Shown here piece by piece: positions 15,932 to 24,783 of a stretch of 64,000 bases of DNA. Position 1 is the first letter of the stretch; each line of letters begins with the position of its first letter. Source of the stretch: Nitrosospira multiformis (GTDB lineage Bacteria > Pseudomonadota > Gammaproteobacteria > Burkholderiales > Nitrosomonadaceae); contig NZ_FOCT01000010.1 in NCBI RefSeq assembly GCF_900110185.1, forward strand, positions 1 to 64,000, read 5' to 3'. The notes beneath the pieces were generated by a model, which was not told where the DNA came from, searched no databases, and worked only from the letters and a program-made list of their open reading frames with translations. A program made the translations under genes and the position numbers.

Positions 15932-16621
15932 ATGCGCGCTAGCAAAGGAATACTAATACAAGAAGAATGCCGGACTATCAGTCGCCGTACTATTTTAAAA
16001 GCGTCTGCCGCCATGTTTGCGGCAGGTGTGTTGCCGCCTGCCAGTGCCGTTTTTGCACAGAAGATCCTGGATCGGACACAGGACCAGATTCTGGGCCCCT
16101 TTTACCCCATTATGAGCGAACCCGATCGCAGCGGGGACCTCACACGGGTACCCGGAGGATCAGGACTTGCCAAGGGGCAGCCCATCATCGTCAGGGGAAC
16201 AGTACGCAATCCTGATGGCAAACCAGTGTCAGGCGCGGAGGTTGAAATCTGGCAAGCCAATGCTGCGGGACGCTATGCGCACCCCGACGATACTAATCCC
16301 GCGCCCCTCGATCCCAATTTCCAGGGTTTCGGCGCAGCGACTACGGGTCCTGACGGCTTCTATCAGTTTAAAACAATAAAACCGTTGCATTATCCGGCAG
16401 GCAGCATCGGAATTCGGCCGGCTCACATCCATTTCGATGTCAGAGGCCGTCGTGATGAACTGGTAACCCAGATGTACTTCGAGGGAGACCCCTACAATGA
16501 GAAAGATTCCTTCCTCCAAAGTGTTCTCAATCCAAACGCATTGATTGTAAAGCTGCTTTCGCCAACCGCAGAGGAGCCCGAGTTCATGATTGCAGTATTC
16601 GATATTGTCTTCAGGGGCTAG
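15932..16621 (+). CDS. Tat-exported intradiol ring-cleavage dioxygenase
   Basis: A 229-residue protein of the protocatechuate 3,4-dioxygenase/catechol 1,2-dioxygenase fold. It starts with a twin-arginine signal (ISRRTILKASAAMFAAGVLP, about 16-35) ending near AVFAQ. The four iron ligands of the family are visible: Tyr in NAAGRYAHPDD (about 110), Tyr in KPLHYPAGS (about 152), and two His in RPAHIHFDV (about 163-165). It therefore probably cleaves a catechol-type ring with non-haem Fe(III), but in the periplasm, unlike classical catabolic dioxygenases. AGAGGAT lies a few bases before the start. Substrate unknown. Confidence 0.88.
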   Translation: MRASKGILIQEECRTISRRTILKASAAMFAAGVLPPASAVFAQKILDRTQDQILGPFYPIMSEPDRSGDLTRVPGGSGLAKGQPIIVRGTVRNPDGKPVSGAEVEIWQANAAGRYAHPDDTNPAPLDPNFQGFGAATTGPDGFYQFKTIKPLHYPAGSIGIRPAHIHFDVRGRRDELVTQMYFEGDPYNEKDSFLQSVLNPNALIVKLLSPTAEEPEFMIAVFDIVFRG

Positions 16622-16684
16622 CTGCTCGATGCAACAGGTTCTTTGTGCAGGCACATTTAAAAACCGGAGGTATCGTAGAGGTTA

Positions 16685-17680
16685 ATGAAATACTTAGGCC
16701 ATCTGTCGACAGATGACCCCTTTTATGAATACCTCCGGTACGACATCCTCCCGGCGCTGCACTCCGTGAATCATCCGGATTTCAGGGTTTATGAGTTGCG
16801 GGCCTCCAACCATGTTTACCTTTACGAAGAACGGGATAGCGGAGCCCGGGTTATTGGAAAATTCTTCGGGGGTGTTCCGCATATCGGCCCTGACGCTGCG
16901 TTACGTCACATGGAGCAGGAGTTCAATAATTTGAACTATCTGCGCAGAATCGGCTTCAATGCCTACCCCCACTATGTGGTGCGCCCCCTTGGCCGCAACG
17001 CCAGCCTTAACCGTGTGGTTGTGGAAGAATATTGCTATGGCACACATTTTAAACATGTCATTCTCAAGGCAATCCGAGAAAATATGCGCGACGTTCTTTT
17101 CCAGAAGCTTACCGCGCTCGCTTATTTTCTTGCCACGCTGCATAACCGGACAGCGCACGAGAGCAAGGTGGAGTTCAACAAAGAATGCGATTACTTTGAC
17201 CAGGTCATGAACCGCTTGCTAAGCGCAGCATGGATTGGATGGGATCAGGCTCAGGACTTGTACCGGCTAAAAAACCGATGGAGGGACAAAGCCTGCATGT
17301 GGGAAGACTGCAAGGTTCTGATCCATGGCGATGTTACTCCGGATAATGTTCTTTTTGGCGACGGCCTTTGGGTCATCATGCTCGACCTGGAGCGGATGAA
17401 ATCGTCTGACAGGGTGTTTGATCTGGGCCGGGTCGTAGGCGAACTCCAGCATTTCTTCTTGCAGCAGGCGGGCGACAAGTGGGGCGCCGAACCCTTTATC
17501 GGGCATTTTCTATGGGAATACAGTTGTCATTTTCCCGATCGCGATGCAGCCTTCGCTGCGATAACTCGCCGCCTTCCCTTCTATGCTGCGCTCACTCTTC
17601 TGCGCATCAGCCGCAATGCGTGGATCGATGGGACGTATAGGAAGCGCTTACTGGATGAGGCCAGGAGGACATTGGAGTAG
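16685..17680 (+). CDS. Aminoglycoside-phosphotransferase-fold kinase
   Basis: A 331-residue protein kinase-like small-molecule kinase. The catalytic loop VLIHGDVTPDNVLFGDG (about 216-232) carries the HGDxxxxN Brenner motif, and the metal-binding IMLDLERMK (about 236-245) supplies the second Asp. The N-terminal lobe contains VYLYEERDSGARVIGKFFGG with the ATP-binding Lys near 59. The family phosphorylates antibiotics, choline, sugars or other metabolites. There is no resistance context, so a metabolic role is likely. A good Shine-Dalgarno (GGAGG, and AGAGG nearer the start) precedes the ATG. The HAD phosphatase gene follows 31 bp downstream, suggesting one operon. Confidence 0.8.
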   Translation: MKYLGHLSTDDPFYEYLRYDILPALHSVNHPDFRVYELRASNHVYLYEERDSGARVIGKFFGGVPHIGPDAALRHMEQEFNNLNYLRRIGFNAYPHYVVRPLGRNASLNRVVVEEYCYGTHFKHVILKAIRENMRDVLFQKLTALAYFLATLHNRTAHESKVEFNKECDYFDQVMNRLLSAAWIGWDQAQDLYRLKNRWRDKACMWEDCKVLIHGDVTPDNVLFGDGLWVIMLDLERMKSSDRVFDLGRVVGELQHFFLQQAGDKWGAEPFIGHFLWEYSCHFPDRDAAFAAITRRLPFYAALTLLRISRNAWIDGTYRKRLLDEARRTLE

Positions 17681-17711
17681 TAACAGGTAATAACACCGGA
17701 GTACATGCGTT

Positions 17712-18440
17712 ATGGCAATAAAAGGCATCCTGTTTGACCTCTACGGCACGCTGATCGACATCGAAACCGATGAATCCATCGATGAAATCTATCGCGCCAT
17801 CGCGCACTACCTGGTTTACCAGGGTGTATATCTTCATCGCGGACAGGTGCGGGAGCGCTACTATGCCATTATGAGACAACAGAAGGATGCGAAGGATGAG
17901 GAATACCCGGAAATCGATGTGGAAGCCATATGGAACGAACTGCTCCTCCAGCAAGGCATCAAGTCAAACTACATCCGGGGACAGCAGGCAAAAGTGATCG
18001 CCCATATTTATCGCGGCATCTCCCGCAAACGTCTTCGACTCTATCCAAACGTGAAGGAAGTATTGAATGAGCTTCAGGCGCACTACCAACTCGCGCTGGT
18101 GTCTGACGCACAACCCTGTTTTGCACTGCCCGAAATTCGGGCGGTGGGTCTCGAGAGTTATTTCAATCCTGTCATCATTTCCAGTTACTATGGTTTCAGA
18201 AAACCCGATTCCCGTCTTTTCAACAAAGCGCTCGACAAAATGGGTATCTCGCGCTCAGAGGTAATCGCGGTCGGAAATGATATGTTCCGGGACATATATG
18301 GAGCCCAGCTTCTCGATATCAGGGCGATTTTTTTCGACTCCAATCAGGGCGCCAAAACTTACGAGAATGTTGTACCCGCGTATCGGGCCCAACAATTCGA
18401 GGATATCCTCACTGGGATAGCTCAACTGGGGCAACGTTAG
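17712..18440 (+). CDS. HAD-superfamily hydrolase, subfamily IA
   Basis: A 242-residue phosphatase-like protein with all four HAD motifs: nucleophile Asp in FDLYGTLID (motif I, about 8-16), LALVSDAQPC (motif II, about 131-140), Lys in GFRKPDSRLF (motif III, about 160) and AVGNDMFRDIYGA (motif IV, about 184-196). A helical cap domain lies between motifs I and II. It probably removes phosphate from a small metabolite or acts as a dehalogenase-type hydrolase in the cytosol. It forms a tight pair with the upstream kinase, so the two may act on the same or related compounds. Confidence 0.87.
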   Translation: MAIKGILFDLYGTLIDIETDESIDEIYRAIAHYLVYQGVYLHRGQVRERYYAIMRQQKDAKDEEYPEIDVEAIWNELLLQQGIKSNYIRGQQAKVIAHIYRGISRKRLRLYPNVKEVLNELQAHYQLALVSDAQPCFALPEIRAVGLESYFNPVIISSYYGFRKPDSRLFNKALDKMGISRSEVIAVGNDMFRDIYGAQLLDIRAIFFDSNQGAKTYENVVPAYRAQQFEDILTGIAQLGQR

Positions 18441-18455
18441 CGTCGACCGGAGCGC

Positions 18456-18471
18456 GGGGAATCGATTCCCC
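18456..18471. terminator. 16-bp perfect palindrome between convergent genes
   Basis: GGGGAATCGATTCCCC lies 16 bp after the HAD gene stop and before the convergent gene 18523-19401. It can form a short hairpin in both transcripts, but no U-run follows, so termination is only a guess from position. Confidence 0.3.
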
Positions 18472-18522
18472 CTCCCCTATGAAAAAGGAGATAAAAGAAA
18501 GGATAGCTGGGGAAAGTTGCTC

Positions 18523-19401
18523 TCAACCCGGGTATTTAATCTTCAATCGGTTAATAAAGGGTTCTGACAACGAAAAGTCTCTGTCCCCTGGTACGAAAAC
18601 CTTGCAACTGTGTTCCGTTCCGCCATGGCTTACCTTGAGGGTTGCAAACACCCCCTTATCTGCAGGCCGGGTAACAGGGATCTGCAGCGTGCCCGCTTTC
18701 AATTTATAGCCGTCGGGCAGTATTCGGGACGCTGCCACACCGTCGAACCTCGCTACGCCGCCTCTCGTAAGGTAGGAATATTCGACCTCTGGCTGGACCT
18801 GAGATTCGGAAATCCCACTCGAGGCCCAATTGATGTTGAGTACGAATTCTTCTCCTTGCTCTGCGGAAGGTGCCTTGGCGGGAGTTGCCCAGCAGGTCAG
18901 CCCCGGACGCTTACGCAGACACGCTGACCAATTTTCGACTGACCTGGACGCATCGCTATTGCCGGCCACTGCCCGCTGCATAAAAAACTCCGCAGCCTGG
19001 GAAGGATCGAGCGTTGCATTTTGGGCGCAATATCCACCCTTCCATTGCCCGAATCGCATGTCGCTCATTGTGTCTGCAGGACTAGAGCCTGAATCCGGGC
19101 TATCATCAGGCGGGAAATCATCCAGATTGACAAGCCCATACGTCAGTCCCAGTGATTTATCCTTGCCGAACTGCTGGGCACGCTTGATCGCCTTTTGCGC
19201 GTCCTCGTACCTCAATGCGCACAATTCTGAATACATTGCCCGATCTCTCAGGGGCGGCGTAATCCTCTGGTATTCATCATAAAATCCATTTGCCAGAGCG
19301 CTATGGCAGGTTTCGCTGGCAAACACATTCCCCGGCAGAATCGGCCAGATCAGCGCGACAGACAGAATAAGCGTGAGAGCGGAAATATATTCCTTTTTCA
19401 T
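18523..19401 (-). CDS. Secreted protein of unknown function
   Basis: The start at 19401 is favoured over an upstream in-frame Met because GGAGGAG lies just before it. The 292-residue product starts with a signal peptide (YISALTLILSVALIWPILP, cleavage about VFAS-E). The mature part has an N-terminal helical region of about 130 residues reminiscent of Sel1-like repeats (ALRYEDAQKAIKRAQQFG, then DPSQAAEFFMQRAVAGNSDA). A C-terminal beta-rich part with paired Cys (TCWATP and HSCKVFV) follows. I do not recognise a family. It is probably periplasmic or outer-membrane-facing and is transcribed alone. Confidence 0.65.
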   Translation of the reverse strand: MKKEYISALTLILSVALIWPILPGNVFASETCHSALANGFYDEYQRITPPLRDRAMYSELCALRYEDAQKAIKRAQQFGKDKSLGLTYGLVNLDDFPPDDSPDSGSSPADTMSDMRFGQWKGGYCAQNATLDPSQAAEFFMQRAVAGNSDASRSVENWSACLRKRPGLTCWATPAKAPSAEQGEEFVLNINWASSGISESQVQPEVEYSYLTRGGVARFDGVAASRILPDGYKLKAGTLQIPVTRPADKGVFATLKVSHGGTEHSCKVFVPGDRDFSLSEPFINRLKIKYPG

Positions 19402-19648
19402 GATGCTCCTCCAGAAGGCAAGCATATTATATATAAGATGTTACCAGGCCAGAAGAAGGCTTTGCCTCAAGAAAGATTCGACAATCAGAAAACACATCCA
19501 TTGTGATCAATCACACAGACAATTGTCTAACTTTATGCTGAACTGGCCCTGAACTCAGGCTCTACCAATAAATAAACAAATAACCGGGAGATACTTTATT
19601 CCCTCCATTGATACCGGGTTTCCGAATTCCGATGATAAAGTTTCTCCA

Positions 19649-22600
19649 TTGCTCAACCGTTATACGATGAGTCGTTCTCCCTGGCTTATCGTCTTGCTTT
19701 ACGTCGCTTTATCGACCCTCTGGATGGCCGTTGCGGGCTATCTGATATCACTCATGCTCGAGGATCCGGTTTTGCGGGGCCGCGCCGATCTGGCAAAGGA
19801 ACTGGTTCTTATTGCCATTAGCAGTATCCTCTTTTATGCGCTGCTTAAACTGGGCCGGGACACCTCCATTCGCGAAGGGAATGCTGCAGCTTCGGCTCCG
19901 GCAGATTTCCGGCTGAACCGGTTGATGTTGGCGTTCTTCTCCCTGGCGATGATGGCGCCCATTATCAGCATAATGATTATAAAGGTGTATGGCCCGGAGA
20001 TAGAGCGAGGTGCCTATGCTGATCTGCAAACCATCGTCGATCTTAAGGCCGAGCAGATCGAACTCTGGCTTGCTGAACGGCATAACGACGCGGAGGCATT
20101 GCTGGCGAACCAGGCGCTTATCGAGCAAGTAGTCGATCTCAAACGAAGAAGAAACGCGCATGAACTGGAGCTTATCCGTAATCGCCTGGAGGCAGTGCGG
20201 CAAGCCTACAGCTATGAGTCAGTGATATTGCTTGATGTCGAAAGCCGACCTCTACTCGTGTTAGGCGAAAAGCATGAACTGCCCCCCGTTACCCATGAAT
20301 TACTATCTGCCGCGTTACGTTCACGCCAGATACAGAGTACCGATTTCTTTCTGGATGAAAACGGAAAACCTCTGCTGGATATTGCAGTGCCTCTGGTAGC
20401 GGAGACAACAAATAAGGAACCTGTTGCCATTGTGCTCTTACGGGCGGATCTGGAGCAATTCCTTCTTCCACTCGTCGAGAAGTGGCCCCGTATCAGTCGC
20501 AGCGGAGAGATACTGCTTATCGCCCGGAAGAATGAAACCATCAATTATCTTAATAAATTGTACCGCTTTCAACGGACACACAGCACACATGGATATCATG
20601 CGCTCGCCAGAGACGAACTTGCTGGCGCCATTGCCACGCGTGCCGAACAACAGGGGACAGTGCATGGAATCGACTACCGGGGAGAGCAGGTGCTCGCGGC
20701 CTATCGACCTCTTACCGGCACCGGTTGGCTCTTACTCGCAAAAATCGACCAGAATGAAGTATTGGCTCAGTTATGGACTCTTGTATTCTGGATGAGTGCC
20801 GTCATTCTCATTGCGGTTACTGCGGTAAGCGTCGTGCTGCTGCTGCTATGGCGTCAACAGCAACGCGCCCACCAGTTGGCACTGATCATTCACACGGCCG
20901 AGCAGGATCGCCTTCTCAAGTATTTCTATGACCTGCCATTCATTGGCATGGCAATTACCTCCCCCGATACCAAACGCTGGTTGCGGTTCAATAATCAGTT
21001 TTGCGAGATGATGGGATACTCAAATGAGGAGTTGGCAAAAAAAAGCTGGGCTGAGATAACTCATCCGGATGATGTCACTAAAGGTACTGCCGAGCGCGAG
21101 CGCATCATGAAAGGTGAGTCTGAAGGCTATGCGATGAACAAGCGCTTCATCCGTAAGGATGGCTCGATAATCCTCGCCAATGTGGATGTCAAATGTGTCC
21201 GCAGGGATGATGGCACGGTGCATTATTTTGTTGCCATGATCCGGGATATTACCGAGCAGGAAGGTCGGAAAACTGAGATTCTGGCGGCGCGACGCCAGCT
21301 CCAGGCCACGCTCGACGCCATTCCCGATTTACTGTTCGAGCTTGATGCAGACGGTTGTGTCCACGCGTGGCATTCGGTCCGGCGTACCGAGTTTCCGACT
21401 ATGTCAGGTGAAAACCTTGTAGGCAAAAAGGTTGCGGATGTTCTCCCGGCCGGGGCAGTAGATATTATCCTGTCGGCATTAGCGGAGGCGCAGGAGAAAG
21501 GGCTCTCCTCGGGGAAACAATTGGAACTCCGCCTTCCGGGCCGGGAAGACAAGTGGTGGTTCGAGCTTTCCGTCTCGCGCAAACATGTCGATTCCGCAGC
21601 GGGCCCCCGTTTTATCGTTCTTGCGCGTGATATTACGGAACGCAAGGCATCAGAACAAAGAATACTGCATCTGGCGCATTACGATTCGCTCACCGGCCTG
21701 CCAAACCGCGCTCTGCTGGCCGACCGGATGAGAGTGGCCATCAATCGTGCAGCACGGCAAGCCAAACGCCTCGCTGTACTGTTCGTAGACCTCGATCGTT
21801 TCAAGGCAATCAATGATTCGCTTGGTCATGACATTGGCGACCACCTTCTCAAGGCTGTGGCCGAACGAATGCAAACCTCGATACGCAGCGTAGATACGGT
21901 AAGCCGGGTGGGAGGTGACGAATTTGTTGTGCTCCTGAACGAGATCGAAACCGCGGAGGATGCAGCTCGTGTAGCGCAAAAAATCATAGATGGCCTTTCA
22001 CAACCGTACCAGATCGAAAAACATGAACTGCTGCTGACCGGAAGCATTGGCATTTGCATCTATCCCGATAACGGCAAGGAACCGAGTATCCTCCTGCGCA
22101 ATGCAGATGCGTCCATGTATACAGCAAAGGAAGCTGGACACAACCGTTACCAGTTCTATTCGGAAGACATGACAGCCCGGGCGATCGAGCGGCTCAGTCT
22201 GGAACATGATCTCCGTGGGGCGGTCGAACGCGGTGAAATGTTTCTAGTTTATCAGCCCCAGATCGAGCTTGCGACAAGCCGCATTATCGGGGTGGAAGTG
22301 CTAATGCGCTGGCGTCATCCCGCACATGGATTGATCTCCCCTGTTCGCTTTATTCCCGTTGCGGAGGATACGGGACTGATTCTCTCGATCGGTGAATGGG
22401 GTTTGCGCGAATCGTGCAGGCAGGCGCGACTGTGGCATGAGCGTGGACTGCTGAATGCATGTATCTCAGTCAATGTTTCGGCAGTGCAATTCCGCCAGAC
22501 TGATTTTGTCGAAATCATTGAAAATGCGCTTCAGGAGTCCGGTTTGACTCCCGCTAGCCTGGAACTGGAACTTACTGAAAGCGCAGTCATGCAGGGCGCG

Positions 22601-22978
22601 GAACCCGCGCTGAGCAAACTGCGCGAACTGGATGCGCTTGGGGTGAAAGTCGCCATCGACGATTTTGGCACAGGTTACTCAAGTCTCTCCTATTTACGGC
22701 AGTTTACCGTTGACCGCCTGAAAATTGATCAATCATTCGTACGGGATGTGCCGGGTAATAACGATGCCGAGGCCATCGCAGCGGCAATCGTGGCAATGGG
22801 TCTCAACCTGGGTTTCCGTATCATTGCCGAAGGTGTAGAAACGGAAGCGCAAGCGAAATTTCTCCAAAGTGTCTTATGCAAGGAAGGCCAAGGTTATCTC
22901 TTTGCGTGGCCCATGACTGCCGATGAGTTTGAAGCATGGATAGCCGCATGGCAAAACCGCGCGGGAAACACGTCCTAG
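19649..22978 (+). CDS. Membrane-anchored PAS-GGDEF-EAL c-di-GMP enzyme
   Basis: A protein of about 1109 residues (TTG 19649; ATG 19667 is an alternative start). Three transmembrane helices lie near the N terminus (about 15-35, 46-64 and 93-112). A periplasmic sensor domain (about 115-375, Cache-like), a further helix (377-402), two PAS domains (about 425-540 and 545-665), GGDEF (about 680-835) and EAL (about 850-1100) follow. The cyclase motif RVGGDEF is intact with an RSVD inhibitory site five residues before it. In the EAL domain EVLMRW, NVSAVQFRQ, ELTESAVM, DDFGTGYSSL and IAEGVE are all present, so both synthesis and breakdown of c-di-GMP look possible. It is a plausible partner for the c-di-GMP-binding PelD encoded in this window. 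Confidence 0.95.
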   Translation: MLNRYTMSRSPWLIVLLYVALSTLWMAVAGYLISLMLEDPVLRGRADLAKELVLIAISSILFYALLKLGRDTSIREGNAAASAPADFRLNRLMLAFFSLAMMAPIISIMIIKVYGPEIERGAYADLQTIVDLKAEQIELWLAERHNDAEALLANQALIEQVVDLKRRRNAHELELIRNRLEAVRQAYSYESVILLDVESRPLLVLGEKHELPPVTHELLSAALRSRQIQSTDFFLDENGKPLLDIAVPLVAETTNKEPVAIVLLRADLEQFLLPLVEKWPRISRSGEILLIARKNETINYLNKLYRFQRTHSTHGYHALARDELAGAIATRAEQQGTVHGIDYRGEQVLAAYRPLTGTGWLLLAKIDQNEVLAQLWTLVFWMSAVILIAVTAVSVVLLLLWRQQQRAHQLALIIHTAEQDRLLKYFYDLPFIGMAITSPDTKRWLRFNNQFCEMMGYSNEELAKKSWAEITHPDDVTKGTAERERIMKGESEGYAMNKRFIRKDGSIILANVDVKCVRRDDGTVHYFVAMIRDITEQEGRKTEILAARRQLQATLDAIPDLLFELDADGCVHAWHSVRRTEFPTMSGENLVGKKVADVLPAGAVDIILSALAEAQEKGLSSGKQLELRLPGREDKWWFELSVSRKHVDSAAGPRFIVLARDITERKASEQRILHLAHYDSLTGLPNRALLADRMRVAINRAARQAKRLAVLFVDLDRFKAINDSLGHDIGDHLLKAVAERMQTSIRSVDTVSRVGGDEFVVLLNEIETAEDAARVAQKIIDGLSQPYQIEKHELLLTGSIGICIYPDNGKEPSILLRNADASMYTAKEAGHNRYQFYSEDMTARAIERLSLEHDLRGAVERGEMFLVYQPQIELATSRIIGVEVLMRWRHPAHGLISPVRFIPVAEDTGLILSIGEWGLRESCRQARLWHERGLLNACISVNVSAVQFRQTDFVEIIENALQESGLTPASLELELTESAVMQGAEPALSKLRELDALGVKVAIDDFGTGYSSLSYLRQFTVDRLKIDQSFVRDVPGNNDAEAIAAAIVAMGLNLGFRIIAEGVETEAQAKFLQSVLCKEGQGYLFAWPMTADEFEAWIAAWQNRAGNTS

Positions 22979-23012
22979 CTGGGATATCTAAAAGGGCGCC
23001 AGGTTTTGACTT

Positions 23013-23195
23013 TCAGTCCTTCTGATTGCTGCTTTTCTCCTTCGTGACCGGATTTTGTACCGTATACCCTTCCTCTTTCATTTTATAACCACCATAGGCT
23101 CCCGCGCCGCCCGCCGCGAGTAGCAGGCAGCCCGACAGGGCCGGCGCTGCCAATAAGAATATCGCCAGATAAAACAGTTTCCAAACTCTCTTCAC
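23013..23195 (-). CDS. Small glycine-rich lipoprotein
   Basis: The GTG at 23195 is chosen as start because AGGAG stands just before it; an upstream ATG (23216) would give an N-terminal tail before the signal. The 60-residue product has a lipoprotein signal (LFYLAIFLLAAPALSGC, lipobox LSGC, lipidated Cys near 22). It then has a Gly/Ala stretch LLLAAGGAGAYGGYKMKEEG and a charged, Lys-rich tail. Small Gly-zipper lipoproteins like this are common in the envelope of these bacteria; the function is unknown. It converges on the GGDEF-EAL gene. Confidence 0.65.
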   Translation of the reverse strand: MKRVWKLFYLAIFLLAAPALSGCLLLAAGGAGAYGGYKMKEEGYTVQNPVTKEKSSNQKD

Positions 23196-23493
23196 GCTAT
23201 CTCCTGTGGTAGTCATTGAAATCAGGGAAAGAAAAACAATATATCGTGGTAATTAGGAAGTCTGTACGATCGCAGACATTTGTCATCATGCGAACATAGT
23301 ATACTGAAATTGCGAGGTTTCAGGGCGGCAGGCGGCACGGGCGCCGCACCAGCCACAGAAGTGCGATAGCTTAAGTTCGAGCTGACGATTAGCAGACTCT
23401 GAGCGATCTTCGATGGAAATAGGCTGGAGGCAAAGCTGCTGGAAACCGCGCAAGGGATTACACAAGAAGAACTGATTGTACCTGGAGCCGAAA

Positions 23494-24357
23494 ATGAAGT
23501 GGGAAGGTTATCGCCAAAGTAGTAACGTCGAGGATCGCCGAGGTTCGGGCAGCGGATTTGGACTGGGGGGCGGCAGAATCAGTGCCGGTGCAATTGTCAT
23601 AGCGTTGATCGGTGGATTGTTGTTCGGCATCGATCCTCTCACCATGCTCAGCGTGATCACCGGCGGAGGCAGCATGGTTCAGGAACAAGGCCCTGCACCC
23701 GCTGCGCCCCCAGGGGACATGCAGGCAGTCTTCGTTTCGACGGTCCTCGCCGATACCGAGGATGTATGGACGGACTTGATGAGGCAGGAAAACAAAACTT
23801 ATGAGCCACCCAAGCTTGTGCTGTTTCGAGGTGCTGCCCTAACGGCGTGCGGCCAGGGAAGTGCGGCAATGGGTCCCTTCTACTGTCCGGAGGACCAGCG
23901 CATCTATATCGATCTGAACTTCTTTAATACGATGGCAAACCAGCTTGGAGCAGGAGGCGACTTCGCGCAGGCATACGTCATTTCGCACGAAGTCGGGCAT
24001 CATGTACAGAATCTCCTTGGTATCTCCGATCGGGTGAATGCCGCTCGCGCTAGCTTGCCGCGCTCACAGGCAAATTCCTTGTCGGTACGTGTCGAATTGC
24101 AGGCGGACTGTCTGGCGGGGGTCTGGGCTTACCATTCGCAGCGTTCGAAGGGATGGCTGGAACAAGGCGATATCGAAGAAGCAATGAACGCGGCAACGCA
24201 GATCGGGGATGATACATTGCAGCGCAGGACACGCGGTACGATCGTGCCGGAAAGCTTCACGCATGGCACGAGCGCCCAGCGTACTGGCTGGTTTAAGCGG
24301 GGATTGCAAACAGGAAACATGACGGATTGCAATACTCTTGGATCGGAAAAGCTGTAA
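23494..24357 (+). CDS. ypfJ: Neutral zinc metallopeptidase, YpfJ family
   Basis: From ATG 23494 the protein has 287 residues (a TTG at 23476 is also in frame). It begins MKWEGYRQSSNVEDRRG, the typical opening of YpfJ-family proteins. One transmembrane helix follows near 38-56 (GAIVIALIGGLLFGIDPL), and the zinc protease motif HEVGHHVQNLLG lies at about 167-178. A downstream ELQADCLAG supplies the third, Glu-type, ligand region. Typical length is 280-300. The protein is membrane-anchored with its catalytic domain probably periplasmic. Physiological substrates are unknown. Confidence 0.9.
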   Translation: MKWEGYRQSSNVEDRRGSGSGFGLGGGRISAGAIVIALIGGLLFGIDPLTMLSVITGGGSMVQEQGPAPAAPPGDMQAVFVSTVLADTEDVWTDLMRQENKTYEPPKLVLFRGAALTACGQGSAAMGPFYCPEDQRIYIDLNFFNTMANQLGAGGDFAQAYVISHEVGHHVQNLLGISDRVNAARASLPRSQANSLSVRVELQADCLAGVWAYHSQRSKGWLEQGDIEEAMNAATQIGDDTLQRRTRGTIVPESFTHGTSAQRTGWFKRGLQTGNMTDCNTLGSEKL

Positions 24358-24388
24358 CCTTGCCTAAAAACTCACAGGGAGAACAGTC

Positions 24389-24703
24389 ATGAGAGTCTCC
24401 GAGCTTAAGGACGAACTGCTCGACTACTGGGTGGCAAAAGCCAACGATGTGGAAGAAGTGCATGTTATCGATTCCCACTGCGTGATCAACCATCAACGCT
24501 GGGAACCCTCGGTAGACTGGTCTCAAGGAGGACCGATCATCGAAAGAGAAGGAATAAATCTCAGTCACAGCCTGGAACCGGATTCGGAGCATTGCACGGC
24601 GTTCATGCGATCAGGCAGAAACCGGCAAAAGGGGCTTACTCCCCTGATTGCCGCAATGCGCTGCTATGTAGATTCCAAGTTTGGAGAAGAGGTTACGGAC
24701 TAG
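24389..24703 (+). CDS. NinX-like (DUF2591) protein
   Basis: A 104-residue protein matching the layout of phage NinX/DUF2591 proteins. It opens with MRVSELKDELLDYWVAKAND, has PSVDWSQGGPIIEREGI in the middle and ends with LTPLIAAMRCYVDSKFGEEV. This family occurs in phage genomes and, as here, in chromosomes without obvious prophage context. The molecular role is unknown. A clear ribosome-binding site (GGGAG) precedes the ATG. It lies 80 bp upstream of the cardiolipin-synthase-like gene on the same strand. Confidence 0.75.
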   Translation: MRVSELKDELLDYWVAKANDVEEVHVIDSHCVINHQRWEPSVDWSQGGPIIEREGINLSHSLEPDSEHCTAFMRSGRNRQKGLTPLIAAMRCYVDSKFGEEVTD

Positions 24704-24783
24704 GATTGGGGAAATATAAAAAGATGGGGAAAAAGAAAGATCTGCCAGGGAACATACGCGAGAGAGAACGGATCGAATAGCGT

